Source: Gracilibacillus suaedae
Lineage (GTDB): Bacteria; Bacillota; Bacilli; Bacillales; Amphibacillaceae
Reading direction: 5' to 3'
Assembly: GCF_017599345.1 (NCBI RefSeq)
Contig: NZ_JAGFVL010000035.1
Coordinates: 124,001 to 188,000, forward strand
DNA: 64,000 bases
The notes beneath the pieces were generated by a model that worked only from the letters and a program-made list of their open reading frames with translations, did no database searches and had not been told where the DNA came from. The position numbers were made by a program, and so were the translations under genes. Shown here piece by piece: positions 29,461 to 37,667 of the stretch (positions are counted from its first letter, which is position 1; each line of letters opens with the position of its first letter).

Positions 29461-29498
29461 CAAAACTTCCCCCTTTTCCGTTATTCATACTAGACACA

Positions 29499-29975
29499 TA
29501 CTGCGAAGTTGTGAAAATTTGTCTTGGCGTAGCTTCCTTCCACTCTGATTTTTACTGAGTGCTTTCATACGCTCCGGCAATGTACTACGCTTTCCACGGG
29601 AACGGCCTTAGCCTCCTCGGAAAGCAAAGAAGATCGCTTTCCTGCGGGGTCTTCGGCTCGCGCTATTCCCGTAGGAGTTTACGTATCTTGCCTCCGCCTT
29701 GCGTAATGTTCTGATTATTGAAATATTGAATCCATGAGAATGAATGGCTATGTACTTCCCCTTACAAAAGATAAATCAGTTCTCTAAGCGTAGGCAGAAT
29801 ACGGAGACTCCTATGGGACAGCGAGAGCTGAAGATCCACTTTGCAAAACGGTTTTCTTTGCAAAGTTAGCTGAATCCGAGCCCAAGGAAAGCGCAGTATT
29901 CTACCGGAGCGAATGGTAGCACTCATCAAAAAGCAGTGTGAAGAGAGCAAACCCATTTCCAGTTACTTCGCAGTA
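29499..29975. mobile_element. 477-bp MITE-like inverted-repeat element between dapL and dapH
   Basis: Perfect 11-bp terminal inverted repeats TACTGCGAAGT (29499-29509) and ACTTCGCAGTA (29965-29975). Further matched pairs run inwards: TGAGTGCT/AGCACTCA, GCTCCGG/CCGGAGC and CGCTTTCC/GGAAAGCG. No transposase or convincing ORF is present, and I see no target duplication. The CGCTTTCC-type blocks resemble dispersed repeats common in Bacillaceae. It separates dapH from dapL, which are adjacent in B. subtilis. Confidence 0.7.
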
Positions 29976-30010
29976 AATAAATTACATATTATGCTGCATT
30001 CTTTTTCTTA

Positions 30011-30043
30011 AAAAAGACAGGATCTACATGACCCTGTCTTTTT
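30011..30043 (-). terminator. terminator of dapH
   Basis: Perfect arms AAAAAGACAGG/CCTGTCTTTTT ending in a U-run in the minus direction, directly after dapH. Confidence 0.88.
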
Positions 30044-30051
30044 ACGAGATA

Positions 30052-30771
30052 TTAATCATCTAATTTTCGTAATGCTTCCATAATTTCAGTTTTTGATTTT
30101 GTTTGGTCATCGATTTCTTTAATTACTTTTGCCGGAGTCCCAGCTACCACAGTGTTTGGTGGTACATCCTTTGTCACAATCGCTCCTGCTGCAACAACTG
30201 CTCCTTCACCTACACGAACACCTTCAAGCACTACGGCGTTCGCACCTATTACTACACCATCTTCAATAACTACTGGTTGTGCTGAAGGTGGCTCAATAAC
30301 ACCTGCTAATACTGCACCAGCTCCAACGTGACAATTCTTACCTACTGTTGCACGACCACCTAATGATGCATTCATATCGATCATTGTTCCTTCACCAATA
30401 ACAGAACCGATATTGATCATCGCACCAAACATAATAACAGCACCATCACCGATTTCCACTTGTTCACGAATGATCGCACCTGGCTCGATACGTGCATTAA
30501 TATCTTTCATATCTAATAGTGGGATCGCTGAATTACGACGATCATTTTCCACAACATGATCAGTAATGTTATCACTGTATGTATCAAGTAATGCTTTTAC
30601 TTCTTTCCATTCACCAAAAACAACGCCATTAGTATCGTTTAAGAAAGTCTGGATTGACCCTGTTGCTTCAATGGTATCCAACCCTGTACCTTTCACATAT
30701 ACTTTTACAGGTGTTGATTTCTTACTGTTTGAAATAAATGAGATTATCTCATGTGCATCCATTTGCTTCAT
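30052..30771 (-). CDS. dapH: 2,3,4,5-tetrahydropyridine-2,6-dicarboxylate N-acetyltransferase DapH
   Basis: Acetyl-CoA-dependent enzyme of the acetyl branch of diaminopimelate synthesis. The 239-residue protein has an N-terminal helical domain with [12 protein letters not shown] near residue 78 and a left-handed beta-helix of hexapeptide repeats from about residue 90, including [20 protein letters not shown] (outline). It closely matches DapH (YkuQ). GGAGGAA precedes the ATG. Downstream dapL is separated by a terminator and a MITE-like element. Confidence 0.96.
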   Translation of the reverse strand: MKQMDAHEIISFISNSKKSTPVKVYVKGTGLDTIEATGSIQTFLNDTNGVVFGEWKEVKALLDTYSDNITDHVVENDRRNSAIPLLDMKDINARIEPGAIIREQVEIGDGAVIMFGAMINIGSVIGEGTMIDMNASLGGRATVGKNCHVGAGAVLAGVIEPPSAQPVVIEDGVVIGANAVVLEGVRVGEGAVVAAGAIVTKDVPPNTVVAGTPAKVIKEIDDQTKSKTEIMEALRKLDD

Positions 30772-30840
30772 TGTTTTCTTCCTCCAATATTTGTTGTTTT
30801 TATAAATGTAACAAAAAATAATTTACTTTTACAAGTATTA

Positions 30841-31281
30841 TTATTTTGCCGCATACATTGATTTGTTAACCTCTTTTAAAATAGCACGCCTTGTCAAAAT
30901 ACCGAGAAAATATCCCTCTTCATCAACTACACATGCAAAAGCATAATTAATGACGACTTTTAGACATGTTAAAAAATCGGTATCCATTGTTAAAGTTGGT
31001 TGCTCAACTTGCATAACAGCTTCTACTTTTGTCTCTGCTAATTTCTCCATCTCGAACCGTTCCATTCCCATTACACTTTTTAAAATCGGTGTTTTGGCAA
31101 TCGTTCCTTTGAATTTATAGTCTAAGTCCAACACCGGAACAGATGAATAACCTGATTCAACTAATACAAGTAAAGCATGCTCTACAGGATTACCTACTTG
31201 AACATGTGCCACCTTTTCTGCTGGTATCATCAAATCCTCTACAGTCAAATCAGTTAAAGATTTTTTTAATAAGCTTGACAT
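30841..31281 (-). CDS. darB: CBS-domain protein DarB (YkuL/CbpB), c-di-AMP receptor
   Basis: A 146-residue protein with two CBS domains. The blocks EKVAHVQVGNPVEHALLVL and ILTRRAILKEVNK match YkuL, now called DarB (CbpB in Listeria). In relatives it binds c-di-AMP and, when free, activates the (p)ppGpp synthetase Rel and pyruvate carboxylase; that is family knowledge. AAGGAG supports ATG 31281 rather than GTG 31290, which would leave no spacer. It is upstream of dapH on the same strand. Confidence 0.9.
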   Translation of the reverse strand: MSSLLKKSLTDLTVEDLMIPAEKVAHVQVGNPVEHALLVLVESGYSSVPVLDLDYKFKGTIAKTPILKSVMGMERFEMEKLAETKVEAVMQVEQPTLTMDTDFLTCLKVVINYAFACVVDEEGYFLGILTRRAILKEVNKSMYAAK

Positions 31282-31400
31282 ATGGGACACTCCTTTTCTC
31301 TTTGGTGAAGGAGCTATTATGACATCACCTCTACTATTTTAACATAAATTTTAAAAATTTGTGTAATCTATCGCATGGATATCATATTTACCTCACCCCA

Positions 31401-31409
31401 TGCTATAAT
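31401..31409 (+). promoter_or_regulatory. extended -10 promoter of ykuE
   Basis: TG-C-TATAAT, hexamer 31404-31409, 47 bp before the ykuE ATG. Confidence 0.55.
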
Positions 31410-31456
31410 GGAATACATATATTATTATGGCTGTAAGGGAAAGGGCTTTAAACTGT

Positions 31457-32308
31457 ATGAACCGTCGAACTTTTTTAAAACGTTTATTTGGGGGTATCAT
31501 TACACTATTTGGACTTAGTGGTGGTACTTATTATTATGCGAGAGAAATCGAACCTAATATGTTGGATGTACACGATGTTAATATCTATTCATCTAAAACT
31601 CCTTCTGCATTTGAAGGATACAAAATACTACAATTCAGTGATACTCATATTGGTTTTCAATATACAATCGATCAACTAGAAGAATTAGTAGTTAAAATTA
31701 ATCAATTAGAACCGGACATGATTGTATTTACTGGCGATTTAATAGATAATCCACGTACATATCAAATCGATGAAAGGTTAACATCCACACTTGGTAGACT
31801 AAGAGCTAGAGATGGGAAGTTTTGGATATACGGCAACCATGATCATGGTGGTTATGGAACAGATATATTAATGGATGTTTTTCAGCAGAGTGGGTTTGAA
31901 TTGTTACAAAATGGACACAGACAGATTGATAAAAATGGTGATATGATTTATTTAGCTGGGCTAGATGATGCGTTATTAGGAAGACCTGACATCGAACAAG
32001 CAATAGATGGGATTAGCAACGACCAATTAACCATTTTACTAGCACATGAACCAGACTATGCAGATATAACAAAAGACTATCCGATTGATATTCAGTTATC
32101 AGGTCATAGTCACGGTGGACAAGTACAGATACCTTTTATAGGGTATATTTACACTCCTCACTTGGCTCAAAAATACGTGGAAGGCTCCTATGAAATCGGC
32201 AGTCATCCTTTGCAGTTGTTTGTGAGTCGTGGTGTAGGAACCACCAGATTACCATACCGTTTTTTCTGCAAACCTGAAATTACGATGTATCAATTAAAGA
32301 AATCATAA
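31457..32308 (+). CDS. ykuE: metallophosphoesterase YkuE, Tat-exported
   Basis: Calcineurin-like phosphoesterase of 283 residues. The N-terminus has a twin-arginine signal (RRTFLKRL then a hydrophobic stretch to about residue 27), as known for B. subtilis YkuE, a cell-wall-associated Tat substrate. Metal-site motifs are intact: FSDTHIG, FTGDLID, YGNHDHG, LAHEPD and SGHSHGGQ. The upstream frame to 31427 is rejected because the Tat motif should be close to the start. sco follows after 13 bp. Confidence 0.92.
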   Translation: MNRRTFLKRLFGGIITLFGLSGGTYYYAREIEPNMLDVHDVNIYSSKTPSAFEGYKILQFSDTHIGFQYTIDQLEELVVKINQLEPDMIVFTGDLIDNPRTYQIDERLTSTLGRLRARDGKFWIYGNHDHGGYGTDILMDVFQQSGFELLQNGHRQIDKNGDMIYLAGLDDALLGRPDIEQAIDGISNDQLTILLAHEPDYADITKDYPIDIQLSGHSHGGQVQIPFIGYIYTPHLAQKYVEGSYEIGSHPLQLFVSRGVGTTRLPYRFFCKPEITMYQLKKS

Positions 32309-32321
32309 ACGAGGTGAAGGT

Positions 32322-32894
32322 ATGAAACGTAATGTAATACTTATGATATTTGTTGCACTAATCTTAGCTGGCTGTACAGGTTCGAATAAATATGAAGGTG
32401 ATTTTTCCTTTGAAGTAGAAGATTTCACCTTTACAAATCAAGATGGAGAAGATTTTTCGAAGAGTGATTTAGACGGTAAATTTTGGGTAGCTAACATGAT
32501 ATTTACTAACTGTAATACCATTTGTCCATCCATGACTGCTAATATGGCCAGACTCCAAGGTCTTTTAGAGGAAGAAAATATAGATGCTGAATTAGTTTCC
32601 TTTAGTGTTGATCCAACTAATGACTCTCCAGAAATTTTAAAACAATATATCGAAGATCGTGGCGGGACATGGGATAATTGGCATGCACTAACAGGTTACA
32701 CAGATGAAGATATCAGTCAATTTGCTTCTAATTCCTTTAAAGCATTCATAGAAAACCCTGAGAATGAAGATCAGGTAGTTCACACCAGTCAATTCTACCT
32801 AGTAACACCAGATGGAAATGCTATTAAAAAATATACTGGAGATCAAGCAGACAATATGCAAAAAATAGTTGAAGATATTCAATCAATGAATTAA
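32322..32894 (+). CDS. Sco1/SenC/PrrC-type lipoprotein
   Basis: A 190-residue thioredoxin-fold lipoprotein (lipobox LAGC, Cys18). The copper-binding/redox motif is FTNCNTICPS (Cys64 and Cys68) with the distal histidine in QVVHTSQF (His154). Sco proteins deliver copper to the CuA site of cytochrome c oxidase, consistent with ctaA in this genome. It is 13 bp after ykuE with a GAGGTG site and probably co-transcribed. In B. subtilis the Sco gene (ypmQ) is elsewhere. Confidence 0.93.
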   Translation: MKRNVILMIFVALILAGCTGSNKYEGDFSFEVEDFTFTNQDGEDFSKSDLDGKFWVANMIFTNCNTICPSMTANMARLQGLLEEENIDAELVSFSVDPTNDSPEILKQYIEDRGGTWDNWHALTGYTDEDISQFASNSFKAFIENPENEDQVVHTSQFYLVTPDGNAIKKYTGDQADNMQKIVEDIQSMN

Positions 32895-32956
32895 AGTAAC
32901 AAGTAGAAGGGGTGATGTCCTTCTACTTTTCTTATGATGTGAAAGAAGGTGATTAA

Positions 32957-33421
32957 ATGAAAGATTCGGATCAAGCGATAGAAAGAATTGGACAAGCCTT
33001 ATTTATTGTTAACCGACATGCCAAGACCGCTCCAGATCCAACGCAATTATATCGATTGAAAAATGAAACAATGAAAAAGCTTATTAAGGAAAAAAAAGCA
33101 ATAAAAGTTGGCTTGCATTTTTCAAACAATCCAAAGCAAAGTCGCCAACATTCGGTATTACTTGTTCAAGTAGGAAATTACTACTTTCACACTCCTCCTA
33201 ATAAAGAGGACATGGATACCTTACCCCACCTTGGTCAGTTAAATGATAGCTATCGAAATCAAAAGCCTATCCTTTCATTGAACAAGGCAAAAGCATCATT
33301 ATTGGAATATTTAAACTGGACTGTTCCAAAGCCAGCAAAAAGGCATAATCCTAACTATAATCCTTTTTTACAGAAAACCTCTTCTCTTTCTCCTTTCTAT
33401 CACAAAAGAAAACGCCGGTAA
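32957..33421 (+). CDS. ykyB: YkyB family protein
   Basis: A 154-residue soluble basic protein. The family blocks IVNRHAKTAPDP, KVGLHFSNNPKQS, YYFHTPPNKED and LPHLGQLNDSYRNQK are all present. The function is unknown. GAAGGTG precedes the ATG. Its proximity to patA and ykuE matches B. subtilis order. Confidence 0.92.
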   Translation: MKDSDQAIERIGQALFIVNRHAKTAPDPTQLYRLKNETMKKLIKEKKAIKVGLHFSNNPKQSRQHSVLLVQVGNYYFHTPPNKEDMDTLPHLGQLNDSYRNQKPILSLNKAKASLLEYLNWTVPKPAKRHNPNYNPFLQKTSSLSPFYHKRKRR

Positions 33422-33438
33422 TAATATCCCTATCACTA

Positions 33439-33464
33439 ACAGGAAGATATGCACATCTTCCTGT
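33439..33464. repeat. perfect 10-bp hairpin after ykyB
   Basis: ACAGGAAGAT/ATCTTCCTGT with a 6-nt loop. There is no U-tract on either strand, so any terminator role is doubtful. Confidence 0.5.
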
Positions 33465-33481
33465 AAACCGCTTTCCGTATA

Positions 33482-33817
33482 TTAGTTGGAATAGGGTTGG
33501 TTTTTTTTCATGATAGAGAAACTTCTCTTGACACTTATAATAATAGAAAAGATTAATACTCCATACAGAACATATCTCCAATCCGGCACATCCATAAATG
33601 CAGATACGAGCAGGAACATGAGTAACACAACAAACATATATGTTATGAAAGTGTTCCATTCTAATGCTATAACAAACTTTACAAAAGGCTTGCATACATA
33701 GTATAGAATAATTAATCCACTTACGATAGAAAGTACAAAAAACAATTCAGTCTGCATCGTTAACAAAAGAAAATCACTAAGTCTTACTATCTCTTTCCAA
33801 AGGTCTTCAGCCATCAT
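33482..33817 (-). CDS. hypothetical small membrane protein
   Basis: A 111-residue protein that I do not recognise. Three hydrophobic helices are predicted (about residues 22-45, 52-75 and 80-97), with a basic C-terminal end. GGAGGG four nt before an ATG-ATG pair supports the start. It is convergent with ykyB and divergent from patA. Confidence 0.72.
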   Translation of the reverse strand: MMAEDLWKEIVRLSDFLLLTMQTELFFVLSIVSGLIILYYVCKPFVKFVIALEWNTFITYMFVVLLMFLLVSAFMDVPDWRYVLYGVLIFSIIISVKRSFSIMKKNQPYSN

Positions 33818-33925
33818 GTGTCCCTCCTTTTCATTTTATGATAAAATAATGCTAGCTTTTATAATTAGTATTATTATTTCCAAAGATTGTGCTAGTTATA
33901 AGAGGAAATGAAGGAGGCATACATT

Positions 33926-35086
33926 TTGGAATCATTCATCAATGAACAAGTGAAAGACATTGAGATATCTGGAATCAGACAATTTTTTAATATGGTGGGA
34001 AATAAAACTGATATTCTCTCACTAACAATTGGTCAGCCAGATTTCCCTACCCCTTCCCATGTTAAAGAAAAAACAAAGGAAGCAATTGATCACAATCAAA
34101 CAACATATACACATAATGCAGGTATATTATCTTTAAGAGAGGCGATAGCTTCATTTATAAACACGAACTACCAACTAGAGTATGATCCTAACAATGAAAT
34201 TATTGTTACTGTTGGAGCATCCCAAGCAATTGATATTACACTTAGAACTATTTTAATGAAAGGTGATGAAGTACTCTTACCTGGGCCGGTTTATCCTGGT
34301 TATGAACCGTTAGTGAAATTAGCAGGAGGAATACCTACGTTTATCGATACTCGTCAATCCCATTTCAAATTAACAGCTGACTTAATAGAGAAGTCGATTA
34401 CACCTAAAACAAAAGCTGTCATTATCCCTTATCCCTCCAATCCTACGGGAGTGACACTTACGAAGGAAGAGGTAACAGAAATAGCATCTGTTGTGGAAAA
34501 TCATAATATCTTTTTGATTGCAGACGAAATATACAGCGAATTAGTTTATGATCAAAGCCACTATTCCATCGGACGTTTACGAACCATTCGTGATAAAGTA
34601 ATCATTATTAACGGCGTGTCAAAGTCACATTCTATGACTGGTTTTCGAATTGGTTATGTTCTTGCTGCTGACTGGTTAGCTAAACATATACTGAAAGTCC
34701 ATCAATATAATGTATCTTGTGCTTCTTCCATTAGCCAACATGGGGCATTAGAGGCTATCAAGAACGGCGAACATGATCCGATTAAAATGAAAAAGGTATA
34801 TCAGGAACGCAGAGACTATGTATATCAAAGGCTAAAAGCAATGAACATACAAACTTACTTACCAGATGGAGGGTTCTATTTTTTTGTAGACGTTAGCCAC
34901 CTAGGAAAAGATTCTTTCTCATTGGCTTTACAATTAGTCGAAGAAGCGAAAGTGGCACTAGTACCTGGCAGCGCGTTTTCAGAATTTGGGGAAGGCTTTT
35001 TGCGTTTGTCCTATGCTTACGATATGGATACTTTAAGAGAAGGACTAGATCGGATCGAGGCGTTTATCTCCAAATTAACAAGTTAG
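33926..35086 (+). CDS. patA: N-acetyl-LL-diaminopimelate aminotransferase PatA
   Basis: Class I/II PLP aminotransferase of 386 residues. Visible motifs are the SNPTG block (YPSNPTGVTLT), the ADEIYSELVYD aspartate region, and the PLP lysine in VSKSHSMTGFRIGY. In B. subtilis PatA makes N-acetyl-LL-diaminopimelate in the same branch as dapH and dapL. The start is TTG 33926, set by GGAGG eight nt upstream; the ATG at 33908 lacks an RBS. A family A repeat follows 18 bp after the stop. Confidence 0.9.
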   Translation: MESFINEQVKDIEISGIRQFFNMVGNKTDILSLTIGQPDFPTPSHVKEKTKEAIDHNQTTYTHNAGILSLREAIASFINTNYQLEYDPNNEIIVTVGASQAIDITLRTILMKGDEVLLPGPVYPGYEPLVKLAGGIPTFIDTRQSHFKLTADLIEKSITPKTKAVIIPYPSNPTGVTLTKEEVTEIASVVENHNIFLIADEIYSELVYDQSHYSIGRLRTIRDKVIIINGVSKSHSMTGFRIGYVLAADWLAKHILKVHQYNVSCASSISQHGALEAIKNGEHDPIKMKKVYQERRDYVYQRLKAMNIQTYLPDGGFYFFVDVSHLGKDSFSLALQLVEEAKVALVPGSAFSEFGEGFLRLSYAYDMDTLREGLDRIEAFISKLTS

Positions 35087-35104
35087 TTAGAAATATTCCA
35101 TGAT

Positions 35105-35380
35105 AAGAAAAACCGGCAAACACACTGCCGGTCCATTATTACTTTAGTAGTAATGATGAAATATTTGAACAGTTTGACCACCACTCCGGCTGCCCACTTC
35201 CCTTTCCGTGGGGTTTGGCCTTCAGCTAACTTTTTTGAGCAAAACCCGCTCAAAACAGTGGATCTTCAGGTCAAACAATTCCCACAGGAGTGGAAAATCC
35301 ACTTTACAAAGTGAATTTCTTTACAAAGTTAGTTGAGGCCGTGCCCGCGGAAAGCGAAGTAATTAGTCGGAGCACACTTA
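35105..35380 (+). repeat. dispersed structured repeat, family A copy 2, with an attached CGCTTTCC-type block
   Basis: 35105-35295 is nearly identical to 1346-1534. Differences include the hairpin near 35230, where one arm has lost perfect pairing. From about 35296 a second module begins, similar to 29832-29910 inside the MITE-like element (ATCCACTTT-CAAA, TTT-CAAAGTTAG, GGAAAGCG). The repeats therefore look modular. Confidence 0.75.
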
Positions 35381-35456
35381 AAATTTGTCAAAATAACTAC
35401 TTTGTTAAATACCGTCATTACGCTGATTTTATGCTTTCTTTCCATATCAGCATACA

Positions 35457-35490
35457 AAACCCGTTTCAGGGAGTGGTTGAAACGGGTTTT
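35457..35490. terminator. bidirectional terminator
   Basis: Arms AAAACCCGTTTCA/TGAAACGGGTTTT. It lies between the patA side and the convergent spo0E-like gene. Confidence 0.85.
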
Positions 35491-35510
35491 CCTTATATAT
35501 TTATTCCTAC

Positions 35511-35690
35511 TCATTCTGTATCTTTATTTTGTTTTTGCTTATAATGCTCATAGTCATTTAATAACTCGTCCAACTCTTGACTAATGTGCAGTGATTCTTT
35601 GCTTGTAATACCTTTTTTGAGAGCAACATCGGTCATTTCTTTTCGTAATTCCTCAATCTTACTTATTAAATTTACTGGATATAATGTCAT
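35511..35690 (-). CDS. Spo0E-like aspartyl-phosphate phosphatase
   Basis: A 59-residue protein with the Spo0E family layout: a short N-terminal helix (ISKIEELRKEM), a loop (KKGITSKESL) and the catalytic signature SQELDELL followed by a second helix. Such proteins dephosphorylate Spo0A-P and delay sporulation. An AGGGGGT site lies about 10 nt before the ATG, and the terminator above follows. Which Spo0E paralogue this is cannot be decided. Confidence 0.85.
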   Translation of the reverse strand: MTLYPVNLISKIEELRKEMTDVALKKGITSKESLHISQELDELLNDYEHYKQKQNKDTE

Positions 35691-35699
35691 TTACCGAGT

Positions 35700-36150
35700 T
35701 ACCCCCTACAATAGATTTGTCTGACAGCGCATTTGGTAAACGCTATTGATTATCCCAAAAAAATGGTTTCTTGTAAAGCGAACCGCAAAATTAGACAATT
35801 CTTTCATATAACAAAAGATTTCCTCGTAAATCCTGCAACATTTCGACATTTTTGTTCCCTAATTTGTGATAGTATTATGTAATGAGTCTGCGTCCAGTAA
35901 TGGTCCATTGTACTTTTGCCTATATCCGAAGTGACTCTGTTTCCCTCTATATGAAATCAGATTTAATGGCTTGAAAGAACAATTGAAAATTCAAATATAT
36001 GTATTAAATATAAAATATTTGAAGGTATTTTACAAGCAAAGTACGTATTGTGCGACTAGGAATAATGGTGATTTTTGTCTATATAAGGCACTGTACTAGA
36101 TAAGCTAAAATAGCAAGTAGCCTTTTTTATCATACGAATAAAACCAACCA
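35700..36150. other. long intergenic stretch without recognised features
   Basis: About 450 AT-rich bases between the spo0E-like gene and the terminator at 36152. I see no ORF with an RBS, no riboswitch-like fold and no repeat shared with the rest of the window. Confidence 0.5.
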
Positions 36151-36151
36151 T

Positions 36152-36191
36152 AACAAAACCTCAATAGACTATTTTCTATTGAGGTTTTGTT
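36152..36191. terminator. rho-independent terminator of the 25-aa gene
   Basis: Perfect 17-bp arms AACAAAACCTCAATAGA and complement with a 6-nt loop. It lies nine bp after the microprotein stop. Confidence 0.88.
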
Positions 36192-36200
36192 ACTTCTACA

Positions 36201-36278
36201 TTATTTTACACGATCAAAAATACTATAACCCATACAACCGATTAAAATCACAAAACATAAAATACCAAAAAGATCCAC
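36201..36278 (-). CDS. putative 25-residue membrane microprotein
   Basis: A single hydrophobic helix, MDLFGILCFVILIGCMGYSI with a basic end. It has a GAGGTG site six nt before the GTG start and a strong terminator nine bp after the stop, so it has the complete layout of a one-gene transcription unit. The family is not known to me, and homology or expression evidence is lacking. Confidence 0.55.
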   Translation of the reverse strand: MDLFGILCFVILIGCMGYSIFDRVK

Positions 36279-36392
36279 GTTCTACACCTCATTTTCCGTT
36301 TCTTCTTGTTCTATTATACCTAAAATTCTCATTTTAATAAAGAATATTTTAGCATTTTCTCCTCAAATCCTCTAAAGAAATAAATGGATTCA

Positions 36393-36401
36393 TGCTATAA
36401 T
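36393..36401 (+). promoter_or_regulatory. extended -10 promoter for the zinc-ribbon/protease operon
   Basis: TG-C-TATAAT, hexamer 36396-36401, about 95 bp before the TTG start. Confidence 0.5.
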
Positions 36402-36493
36402 AAAAGAAGACTTTCAGGAGTGATGGTCCTATAAACCGTTAGCATCATGATAAACGAACCCAACTTAGTCAAACTAGAAGGCGAGGAATTATT

Positions 36494-37651
36494 TTGTCCT
36501 TTTGTCCCAATTGTGGTAGTCAAGTCGAAGCAATAGAAACTTTTTGTGTTTCTTGTGGAAAAAGATTACCAGAAGATATAAATAAAAGAAAATTACCAGA
36601 GAAACCATCTAAAAAATGGTGGTTACTCCCTACTGTATCATTGATATTTGCGAGTTGCTTGATTGGCTCCACCTACTTTATTACAAACTATCAATCTAAT
36701 AAAGCCTTAACTTATTATGATGAAGCAGCTGAGATGGCTCTGATTGGTGATTATCAGCAAGCAATAAATTTACTTGAACGTGCACTGGATTACAAGGAGA
36801 ATTTTCCAGCAGCTGAAGAAGTTATAGCATTTTTAGATGTTGCTATTGAAGTCGAAGAAAATATCAAGCAAGTTGAGACTTTAAATGAACAAAGTAAATT
36901 CGCTGAGTCATTTAAAATAATTCGAGACTCTGAGACTAATTTACAGAAATTCAGTGGGGACTTAACCGATCAAATAATAGAGGAAAATATTTCAACCAAG
37001 AATCAAACTTTATTAAAACAGGCTAGACATAAATTGAATAATGATCCTACTACCGATGAATTAAAGGCTTTATTTTGGGAGGTAGAAGATATTACACATG
37101 ACCAGGTAGCTGAGTTACAAGAAGAAGTACACCAAAAGCTAGTGTCCATGACTTATCAAGAGGCAACTGCTCTATTAGAAGAATTTCAATTTTCTAAGGC
37201 GTTACATGTAATTGAAGATACGTTGAAAGTAGTAGAAAGCTCTGAACAATTAGAAAGTTTAAAAGCAACAGTAAATAAAGAGAAAACAGCTTTCGAATCT
37301 GCTCAGGAGCAACGAATCGAACAAGCTCTTTCTGCTTTTGAGGAAGAACAAGAGGTAAATGAAAGTCATGCTATAGAACTCATTGATATACAAATACAAG
37401 AAGAAAAAGATAACTGGATCATTACTGGTCAACTAAAAAGTGTTGCTACAGTCCCTATCCATTCTATTTTAGTCAGTTATTCAGTTCATGATAAGGACGA
37501 CAATACTGTTTTAGAAAACGATGTTTATGTATTCCCAGAGACATTATATCCAGATGAAGAGGGTAATTTTGAATTTACTCATTATGACATTGATGCGGAT
37601 TACAAGCGGTTAACACCTAAAGTAGAAGAAGTTACTTGGTACTTAGAATAA
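36494..37651 (+). CDS. zinc-ribbon, membrane-anchored helical-repeat protein
   Basis: A 385-residue protein. A zinc ribbon (Cys4, Cys7, Cys18, Cys21) is followed by one membrane helix (residues about 42-64) and a long extracytoplasmic Glu-rich helical region (about 70-290), whose first part (YYDEAAEMALIGDYQQAINLLERAL) looks like a tetratricopeptide repeat. A beta-rich C-terminal domain follows. The start is TTG behind GCGAGG. It is 16 bp upstream of a serine protease gene. The function is unknown; a substrate or adaptor for the protease is a guess. Confidence 0.75.
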   Translation: MSFCPNCGSQVEAIETFCVSCGKRLPEDINKRKLPEKPSKKWWLLPTVSLIFASCLIGSTYFITNYQSNKALTYYDEAAEMALIGDYQQAINLLERALDYKENFPAAEEVIAFLDVAIEVEENIKQVETLNEQSKFAESFKIIRDSETNLQKFSGDLTDQIIEENISTKNQTLLKQARHKLNNDPTTDELKALFWEVEDITHDQVAELQEEVHQKLVSMTYQEATALLEEFQFSKALHVIEDTLKVVESSEQLESLKATVNKEKTAFESAQEQRIEQALSAFEEEQEVNESHAIELIDIQIQEEKDNWIITGQLKSVATVPIHSILVSYSVHDKDDNTVLENDVYVFPETLYPDEEGNFEFTHYDIDADYKRLTPKVEEVTWYLE

Positions 37652-37667
37652 ACTTCGGGGGATTTTT

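Noticed and set aside
29762-29956. 64-aa frame inside the MITE-like element
   Set aside because: The region is palindromic non-coding repeat; there is no transposase motif and no RBS.
35290-35544. 84-aa plus-strand frame
   Set aside because: It overlaps repeat sequence, a terminator and the spo0E-like gene on the other strand, and has no RBS.
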